A DNA stretch of 38,687 nucleotides from Caulobacteraceae bacterium (lineage in GTDB: Bacteria; Pseudomonadota; Alphaproteobacteria; Caulobacterales; Caulobacteraceae), in contig CANJPZ010000021.1 in assembly GCA_947476325.1 (NCBI GenBank), positions 1-38,687 of the forward strand, given 5' to 3'. A model generated the notes under the pieces. That model had not been told where the DNA came from. It did no database searches and saw nothing but the letters and a program-made list of their open reading frames with translations. The translations under genes were made by a program, and so were the position numbers. This document shows, piece after piece, positions 33,438-38,687 of the stretch. How positions within the stretch are numbered: position 1 is the stretch's first letter; each line of letters opens with the position of its first letter.

Positions 33438-34538
33438 ATGCGTCTGATCCTTTCCTTCCTCATTGCCCTGGCCTTGTCCGCCGGCGCCGGGCCCGTTTTC
33501 GCCCGCTCGCGCATCAAGGACATCGTCGAGTTCGAAGGCAATCGCACCAACGGCCTGCTGGGCTATGGCATCGTCGTCGGGCTGAATGGCACCGGCGACA
33601 ACATGCGCAATTCGCCCCAGACCCTGCAGAGCGCCCAGTCGATGCTGGAGCGGCTGGGCAACAATGTCCGCGACGCCAATTTCAACTCCAAGAACATGGC
33701 CTCGGTCATGGTCACCGCCAACCTGCCGGCCAATGCCGCAGCCGGATCGCGAATCGACGTGACCGTCTCGGCCATGGGCGACGCCAAGAGCCTGCTCGGC
33801 GGCACGCTTCTGGTCACCCCGCTGCTGGGCGCCGACGGTCAGGCCTATGCCGCCGCGCAGGGCACGATCCAGACTGGAAGCGTCTCGGCCTCAGGCGCTT
33901 CGGGCTCATCGGTCACCAAGGGCGTGCCGACGGCAGGCCGCATCGCCAACGGCGCCTCGATCGAGAAAGAGGTCAGCTTCGTGATGGCCTCGATGCAGAC
34001 CCAGCGTCTGACGCTGCGCAATCCCGACTTCAACACCGCCAGCCGCATCGCTACGGTGATCAACCAGACCTATCCCGGCACGGCTATCGCCGAGAACGCC
34101 ACCATCGTCACCGTCACCCCGCCGCGCGGCACCCGGGTGAATGATTTTGCCACCGCCATCGGCAATTTCGAGGTCGATCCCGACAGCGCCGCCAAGGTGG
34201 TGATCGACGAAGCCAATGGCGTGATCGTGGTCGGCGAGGCGGTGCGTGTCTCAACGGTCGCCATCCAGCAGGGCAACCTGACCATCTCGGTGCAGGAAAG
34301 CCCCGCCGTCAGCCAGCCCCTGCCCCGCTCGGGCGGCACAACGACGACCGTTCCGCAAAGCAATATCTCGGTCAATGAAGAGACCGGCCGCCAGTTCGTA
34401 GTCATGCAGAGCGGCGCGTCCCTGGCCAGCCTGGTCGCTGGCCTCAACGCCCTGGGCGTCACGCCGCGCGACATGATGTCCATTCTGCAGAGCATCAAGG
34501 CGCTGGGCGCGCTGCAGGGCGAAATCGAGGTGATCTGA
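33438..34538 (+). CDS. flgI: Flagellar P-ring protein FlgI
   Basis: The 366-residue secreted protein forms the P ring around the flagellar rod in the peptidoglycan layer. It has a Sec signal peptide (LSFLIALALSAGAGPVFA, about 1-22), then SRIKDIVEFEGNRTNGLLGYGIVVGLNGTGD, the family's opening block, NMASVMVTANLP, GGTLLVTPLLGADGQAYAAAQG and the C-terminal DMMSILQSIKALGALQGEIEVI. Length is normal. The ATG at 33438 is preferred to a GTG seven codons earlier because it gives the signal peptide. The TGA shares one base with the flgJ ATG. Confidence 0.97.
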   Translation: MRLILSFLIALALSAGAGPVFARSRIKDIVEFEGNRTNGLLGYGIVVGLNGTGDNMRNSPQTLQSAQSMLERLGNNVRDANFNSKNMASVMVTANLPANAAAGSRIDVTVSAMGDAKSLLGGTLLVTPLLGADGQAYAAAQGTIQTGSVSASGASGSSVTKGVPTAGRIANGASIEKEVSFVMASMQTQRLTLRNPDFNTASRIATVINQTYPGTAIAENATIVTVTPPRGTRVNDFATAIGNFEVDPDSAAKVVIDEANGVIVVGEAVRVSTVAIQQGNLTISVQESPAVSQPLPRSGGTTTTVPQSNISVNEETGRQFVVMQSGASLASLVAGLNALGVTPRDMMSILQSIKALGALQGEIEVI

Positions 34539-34837
34539 TGGCCAGTCTCGTTTCCATATCCCCGGACGTCCTGGCCGCTTCGCCGGCGGCACCCCAAGGG
34601 CGCACCCGCGAGCAGATCGCCAAAACGTCCAAACAGTTCGAAGGCCAGTTCGTCTCGATCATGCTGGCCCAGATGTTTGAGGGCGTCGGAGAAAGCGAAT
34701 TTTCCGGCGGCAAGGGCGGACAGATGTTCCAGTCCTTCCTGATGGACGCCTTTTCGAAACAGGTAACGGCGGGAGGCGGCATCGGCCTGGCCTCGTCCGT
34801 CCAGCGCGAAATGTTGAAAATGCAGGGACTGGAGTAG
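34538..34837 (+). CDS. flgJ: FlgJ-like rod-binding protein (N-terminal domain only)
   Basis: The 99-residue protein is a rod-binding domain: AKQFEGQF-type core (SKQFEGQFVSIMLAQMFEGVG), GQMFQSFLMDAFSKQVTAGGGIGLA and SSVQREMLKMQG. In enterobacteria FlgJ is about 310 residues because a muramidase domain follows. Alphaproteobacterial versions, as here, are single-domain, so a separate lytic enzyme must open the peptidoglycan for the rod. The start overlaps the flgI stop by one base (TGATG) and the stop lies within the ribosome-binding region of flbY. It works in assembly of the proximal rod. Confidence 0.9.
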   Translation: MASLVSISPDVLAASPAAPQGRTREQIAKTSKQFEGQFVSIMLAQMFEGVGESEFSGGKGGQMFQSFLMDAFSKQVTAGGGIGLASSVQREMLKMQGLE

Positions 34838-34841
34838 CCCC

Positions 34842-35273
34842 ATGAGCCAAGCCGCTTCCGAGCGCGTCGATGCGCTGATCACCCTGACCGAGCGCCTGAC
34901 CGATTTGATCAGCCAGGAATGTCGGGCCTTCGAAGCCCGCCGTCCCCAGGACGCAGCCAAAACCATTGAAGAGACGTCGCAGCTGGCCAACGCCTACCGA
35001 CATGAATCCGGCCGCATCCGCGCCAACAAGGCGTTGATAGAAGGTGCGCCGCTGGAACGCCGGCTGACCCTGATCCGCGCCACCGAGGCGTTCGACGCGG
35101 TGCTGGCGCGCCATGGCCGTGCGCTGGAAGCGGCCAAAATCGTCACCGAAGGCATCGTCCGCGCCATCGCCGACGAAGTCGTCGCCCAGCGCAACACCGG
35201 CGCCGGCTATGGCCCGGCGGCAAGCAGCGTCGCTGCGCCCGCCACCGCGATCACTTTGAACAAGAGCGCCTGA
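34842..35273 (+). CDS. flbY: FlbY-like flagellar protein (FlgN-type helical)
   Basis: The 143-residue protein is mostly helical and follows flgJ by four bases, with GGAG seven bases upstream of its ATG. It shows TLTERLTDLISQECRAFEARRP, ETSQLANAYRHESGRIRANKALI and TEAFDAVLARHGRALEAAKIVTEGIVRAIADEV. Caulobacter has a gene called flbY in this position. The helix pattern is also like FlgN, the export chaperone of hook-filament junction proteins. The role is inferred from operon position. The last 20 residues are Ala/Ser/Thr-rich. Confidence 0.75.
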   Translation: MSQAASERVDALITLTERLTDLISQECRAFEARRPQDAAKTIEETSQLANAYRHESGRIRANKALIEGAPLERRLTLIRATEAFDAVLARHGRALEAAKIVTEGIVRAIADEVVAQRNTGAGYGPAASSVAAPATAITLNKSA

Positions 35274-35337
35274 TCTCCCTGCTCGCGTGAAAATGTAACA
35301 AGCGACAGGCACGCCTGCGTGGGCGTAAACCGGGGGC

Positions 35338-36261
35338 ATGGGCGATCACGACCACCATTACCACGGACATGGCCACGGCCACGGGCACAGCCACAACACG
35401 CCCTCGATGGACTGGCGCTTTGCGTTCGGGGCCGGACTGAACCTGGCCTTTGTGGTGGTTGAAGCGATCACCGGCGTGATCTCGGGCTCGACCGCCCTGC
35501 TGGCGGACGCCGGACATAATTTGTCCGATGTTCTGGGTCTGGTGCTGGCCGGCTTCGCAGTCTGGCTGGCCAGGCGGCCGATGAGCGCGCGGCGGACCTA
35601 CGGTTTTGGCAAGGCGACGGTGCTGGCGGCCCTGGCCAATGCGCTGGGGCTGGTGTTCGCCTGCGGGGCCATCGTCTGGGAAGCGCTGCATCACCTGGCC
35701 GGCGGGGCGGCCCCGGCCTCGGGCGTAATGATGATCGTGGCGGGCGTGGGCGTAATCATCAATGCCGGCACCGCCCTAATGTTCCTGAAGGGCCGGGCGG
35801 GCGACGCCAATGTGCGCGGCGCCTTTGTGCACATGGCGGCCGATGCCGCGGTATCGGTCGGGGTCATCGCGGCCGGCGCGGCGATCTGGCTGACCGGGGC
35901 TGCGTGGATCGACACGCTTGCCAGTCTGGTCATCGTCGCCGTGATCCTGCTGACCACCTGGGACCTGTTGAAGGAAACGCTCGATCTGGCGATGGACGCC
36001 GCGCCCCGTTCCATAGATGTCGAAGCAGTGCGATCGTTTCTGGCGGCGCGGCCCGGCGTGATCACCGTGCACGACCTGCATATCTGGCCGATCAGCACCA
36101 CAGAGACGGCCCTCACCGCCCATCTGGTGCGCCCGGACGGTGGCGACGATGAATTTATCAGCCAGACGGTATGCGCCCTGCGCGAGACTTTCGGTCTGGG
36201 CCACGCCACACTGCAGGTCGAGCGGGAATCCCTGCCCGACTGCCAGGCGATGCACGCCTGA
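35338..36261 (+). CDS. Cation diffusion facilitator (CzcD/ZitB-type) metal exporter
   Basis: The 307-residue protein exports divalent metal, probably zinc, in exchange for protons. The N-terminus has nine His within residues 4-19, a metal-collecting tail. Six helices follow, with the two paired HxxxD metal sites in LLADAGHNLSDVLGLVL and HMAADAAVSVGV, and a cytosolic C-terminal domain (about 205-295; VHDLHIWPISTTETALTAHLV). The His/Asp pattern is that of Zn/Cd/Co-type CDF proteins. The start at 35338 follows a G-rich site. It is not part of the flagellar operon (64-bp gap) and is convergent with yadH. Confidence 0.92.
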   Translation: MGDHDHHYHGHGHGHGHSHNTPSMDWRFAFGAGLNLAFVVVEAITGVISGSTALLADAGHNLSDVLGLVLAGFAVWLARRPMSARRTYGFGKATVLAALANALGLVFACGAIVWEALHHLAGGAAPASGVMMIVAGVGVIINAGTALMFLKGRAGDANVRGAFVHMAADAAVSVGVIAAGAAIWLTGAAWIDTLASLVIVAVILLTTWDLLKETLDLAMDAAPRSIDVEAVRSFLAARPGVITVHDLHIWPISTTETALTAHLVRPDGGDDEFISQTVCALRETFGLGHATLQVERESLPDCQAMHA

Positions 36262-36270
36262 GTCGGTAGT

Positions 36271-37041
36271 CTAGACCTTGATCCGGTAGCCGGTCTTGAA
36301 GATCCAGGCCACGACCGTCAGGCAGATAGCGAAGAAGCCGAACATGAAGGCCAGACTGAGGCCCACGGGCACATCGGCCTCGCCGACTCCAAAGCTCCAG
36401 CGATAGCCGCTGATCAGGTAGACGATCGGGTTGAACTTGCTGATCAACTGCCAGATCGGCGGCAGGATCTTGATCGGGTAGAAGGCACCGCCCAGGAAGG
36501 TCAGGGGCGTGACGATCAGCATCGGGATGAACTGTATCTCCTCAAAACCGGCTGACAGCACGCCAATGATGAAGCCGAACAGGCTGAAACTCAGCGCTGT
36601 GATCACCAGGAAGGCGATCATCCAGAAAGGATGCTCGATGTTAAACGGCATCATCAGGCGCGCCGTGGCCAGGATGATCAGGCCCAGGGCGACAGACTTG
36701 GTGGCGGCAGCCCCGACATAGGCGATGATGATCTCAACGAAGGAAACCGGCGCAGACAGCAGCTCGTAGATAGTGCCAATGAACTTGGGGAAGAAGATCG
36801 CGAACGAGGCGTTGAAGATGCTCTGGGTGAACAGGGTCATCATGATCAGGCCCGGCACGATGAAGGCGCCGTAGTTCCCGCCCACACCCGGCATCTGGCG
36901 CATCGAAGCGGCCATGGCCGCGCCGAACACTACAAAATAAAGGCTGGTCGAAATGACCGGCGAGACAACGGACTGCCACAGGGTGCGCAAGGTCCGGTTC
37001 ATCTCGAACTTGTAGATGGCTGCGATGGCGTGAACGTTCAT
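36271..37041 (-). CDS. yadH: ABC-2 type permease (YadH-like)
   Basis: The 256-residue inner-membrane protein has six helices and is the same length as E. coli YadH. Shared blocks include [100 protein letters not shown]. Its start overlaps the ATPase stop by four bases (ATGA), so it pairs with that subunit. The exported substrate is unknown; the family is annotated as drug or lipid-type exporter. Confidence 0.9.
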   Translation of the reverse strand: MNVHAIAAIYKFEMNRTLRTLWQSVVSPVISTSLYFVVFGAAMAASMRQMPGVGGNYGAFIVPGLIMMTLFTQSIFNASFAIFFPKFIGTIYELLSAPVSFVEIIIAYVGAAATKSVALGLIILATARLMMPFNIEHPFWMIAFLVITALSFSLFGFIIGVLSAGFEEIQFIPMLIVTPLTFLGGAFYPIKILPPIWQLISKFNPIVYLISGYRWSFGVGEADVPVGLSLAFMFGFFAICLTVVAWIFKTGYRIKV

Positions 37042-37964
37042 GCCGGCTCCTGGACAAGGCCGACGAAGATTTCTTCCAGCGATTTCTGGCTGGTGGAAAA
37101 GTCGGTGTAGGCGATGTTCAGCTCGTCCAGCTTGCGAAGCAGCGCGCTGGCCGCGCCGCGGTCGCCGTCCGGATCGAGGGTGTAGGTCAGTATCCTGCCT
37201 TCGCCGGTCAGCTCGGGGCCCCAGGTCTTGAGAGCGGCGGGCACAGCCTTGAGTTTTTGGGCCAGGTGGACGGTCAGCTGCTTGCGGCCAAGCTTGTGCA
37301 TCAGCACGTCCTTGTCCTCGATCAGGATGATCTCGCCCTTGTTCATCACCCCGATGCGATCAGCCATTTCCTCGGCTTCCTCGATGTAATGGGTGGTCAG
37401 GATGATGGTGACGCCAGAAGCGCGCAGCTCGCGCACTACCTGCCACATGTCCTTGCGCAGCTCGACGTCGACGCCGGCGGTGGGCTCGTCGAGGAACAGG
37501 ATTCGAGGCTCGTGGCTGAGGGCTTTGGCGATCAGCACCCGGCGCTTCATGCCGCCAGACAGGGTCATGATCTTGGCGGTGCGCTTGTCCCACAGGGACA
37601 GGGATTTCAGCACCTTTTCAATATGGGCCGGATTGGGTGCCTTGCCGAACAGGCCACGGCTGTAGCTGACCACCGACCACACGCTCTCAAAGGCTTCGGT
37701 CGCCAGCTCCTGGGGCACCAGGCCGATCAGGGCGCGGGTCTTGCGAAAGTCCCTGATGATGTCGTGGCCATCGACCGTAACCGTACCCGAGCTGGGATTG
37801 ACGATGCCGCAGATGATGCCGATCAGGGTGGTCTTTCCGGCCCCGTTCGGTCCAAGCAGCGCGAGAATCTCGCCCTTGCGTATCTCAAGGTCGACGGGTT
37901 TCAGAGCCTGAACGCCCGAGGCGTAGGTCTTGGTCAGGCCCTTGACGGATACGATGATCTCCAT
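37038..37964 (-). CDS. yadG: ABC transporter ATP-binding protein (YadG-like)
   Basis: The 308-residue protein powers the neighbouring permease. Walker [10 protein letters not shown] is at 38-46, the signature LSGGM at 135-139, Walker B ILFLDE at 155-160, and the switch His is in [12 protein letters not shown]-terminal regulatory region ends in [10 protein letters not shown]. The length equals E. coli YadG, and GLVPQE and LSGGMKRR are shared. The ATG at 37964 gives the normal N-terminus ([14 protein letters not shown]); the frame is open further upstream but reads as Arg/Pro-rich non-coding. Confidence 0.93.
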   Translation of the reverse strand: MEIIVSVKGLTKTYASGVQALKPVDLEIRKGEILALLGPNGAGKTTLIGIICGIVNPSSGTVTVDGHDIIRDFRKTRALIGLVPQELATEAFESVWSVVSYSRGLFGKAPNPAHIEKVLKSLSLWDKRTAKIMTLSGGMKRRVLIAKALSHEPRILFLDEPTAGVDVELRKDMWQVVRELRASGVTIILTTHYIEEAEEMADRIGVMNKGEIILIEDKDVLMHKLGRKQLTVHLAQKLKAVPAALKTWGPELTGEGRILTYTLDPDGDRGAASALLRKLDELNIAYTDFSTSQKSLEEIFVGLVQEPA

Positions 37965-38041
37965 GGCGGCATAGATAGCCGAAGCCTCCGGCCAGCCGAT
38001 AGAAATTATTGTAGGATCACCCTCATTGGGTAGCCCAGGGC

Positions 38042-38494
38042 CTAAGCCTTGGCCGGGCAGCGCGAGCGGGTGATGCCGGGGCCGTCCTGGACGGCAGTCA
38101 GCTTGTCCTGTTCCGGAGACAAGGTGAAGGCAAAGACCCGCTGGGCGTCCTGACCTTCGATCGGCAGTTTCAGAACCACGGTCAGTTGCAGACCCGAAAT
38201 GCTGGAGGCCTTCACCTGGCCTTCGACGCCATTGATGGTCACACGATCCACGGTGATTTGCATCCGGGTGAGATCGGCGGCGTTGGCGCAATTGGCCAGG
38301 CTTTCATGCCAATCACCGCGATACTGGATGGGGACTTCCCATTCGGCCGGCAAGGCCGTGGCGGCCGCCGACGTGACGTCACCCTTGGGCGCTGTCGGCT
38401 GCGGCTTTTCGCAACCAACCGTTAGGGCGCACAGGAAAAGGCCGCCCGCGAGTGCGAGCGACCTTTTCCGTGAGACTTGAACCAAAACGCTCAT
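38042..38494 (-). CDS. Lipoprotein of unknown function
   Basis: The 150-residue protein has a lipoprotein signal ([19 protein letters not shown], Cys28). A Pro/Thr/Ala linker (30-50) leads into a compact domain with one Cys pair (NCANAADL and SRCPAKA), which could form a disulfide in the periplasm. Strand-like segments such as [19 protein letters not shown] and [10 protein letters not shown] suggest a beta fold. I do not recognise the family. The ATG has GGGGAG four bases upstream. It lies between tuf and the ABC transporter on the same strand. Confidence 0.7.
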   Translation of the reverse strand: MSVLVQVSRKRSLALAGGLFLCALTVGCEKPQPTAPKGDVTSAAATALPAEWEVPIQYRGDWHESLANCANAADLTRMQITVDRVTINGVEGQVKASSISGLQLTVVLKLPIEGQDAQRVFAFTLSPEQDKLTAVQDGPGITRSRCPAKA

Positions 38495-38542
38495 GGGTCT
38501 CCCCCCAGCAGGAAGTGGCGCCCCCCGACGCCCCTTCAGACC

Positions 38543-38687
38543 TTACTGGACGATCTTGGCGACGACGCCGGCGCCGACGGTGCGGCCGCCTTCGCGGATG
38601 GCGAAGCGCAGCTTTTCTTCCATGGCGATCGGGGTGATCAGCTCGACGTCCAGCTCGGCGTTGTCGCCAGGCATGATCATCTCGACA
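38543..38687 (-). CDS. tuf: Elongation factor Tu, C-terminal end (partial)
   Basis: The last 48 codons of EF-Tu are present and the rest lies outside the window. The sequence reads [21 protein letters not shown], then [25 protein letters not shown] and a TAA stop at 38545-38543. This is the conserved domain III end that contacts tRNA and EF-Ts. It is a core gene, oriented towards the lipoprotein gene. Confidence 0.98.
   Translation of the reverse strand, partial: VEMIMPGDNAELDVELITPIAMEEKLRFAIREGGRTVGAGVVAKIVQ

Overview
The window is GC-rich alphaproteobacterial chromosome, very probably from Caulobacterales (Caulobacteraceae). The lineage markers are a SpmX polarity pseudo-muramidase, the flagellar checkpoint gene fliX divergent from flgI, a FlbY-like gene, a CC0125/CC1285-type lipoprotein, an ATP12 chaperone and a sigma54 (-24/-12) promoter in front of flgI. 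I see no prophage, insertion sequence, CRISPR array or integrase. Assignments come from reading motifs by eye; no database search was possible.

Region 1 (1-8850) is the most accessory-looking part. It holds the frameshifted tail of an MFS transporter, an unrecognised two-helix membrane protein with a likely CTG start, a GtrA-family protein, an exported methyltransferase-like protein, a Baeyer-Villiger-type flavin monooxygenase, an MECR-like oxidoreductase divergent from a LysR regulator (two candidate operators between them), a broken RND efflux fragment and a secreted DUF3089 alpha/beta hydrolase.

Region 2 (8850-14345) is a core block: glycine-zipper lipoprotein, spmX, mgtE, tRNA-Leu(GAG), a stand-alone FliN-like SpoA domain, lipB, then three DUF805 genes in a row. 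The third DUF805 gene is a pseudogene broken at a T7 tract.

Region 3 (14345-19750) carries propionyl-CoA carboxylase split into pccA and pccB. Between them lie a small potassium-channel-like protein (minus strand) and msrB (plus strand). The ATP12 chaperone gene sits upstream of pccB. Region 4 (19835-22488) is a coupled DUF1800/DUF1501 pair of unknown function.

Region 5 (22591-30106) is a long minus-strand run: PepSY membrane protein, MFS exporter, Do-like protease, rarA, an RluA-type pseudouridine synthase, a lipoprotein, crcB and a second, RluC-like synthase. Two junctions overlap as GTGA. A 462-bp stretch (30107-30568) has no convincing gene.

Region 6 (30569-35273) is nadE, dksA and fliX on the minus strand, divergent from flgI, flgJ (rod-binding domain only) and flbY. 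The fliX-flgI gap contains a near-consensus sigma54 promoter and GGCA/TGCC repeats resembling FlbD (ftr) sites. Region 7 is a His-rich CDF metal exporter, a yadGH-type ABC transporter, an unknown lipoprotein and the 3' end of tuf.

Nothing here is an obviously new multi-gene defence or biosynthetic system. The best leads are the SpmX pseudo-enzyme with a substituted catalytic position, the DUF805 cluster decaying in place, the fliX-flgI control region, the nadE start-site hairpin, and the uncharacterised DUF1800/DUF1501 pair.
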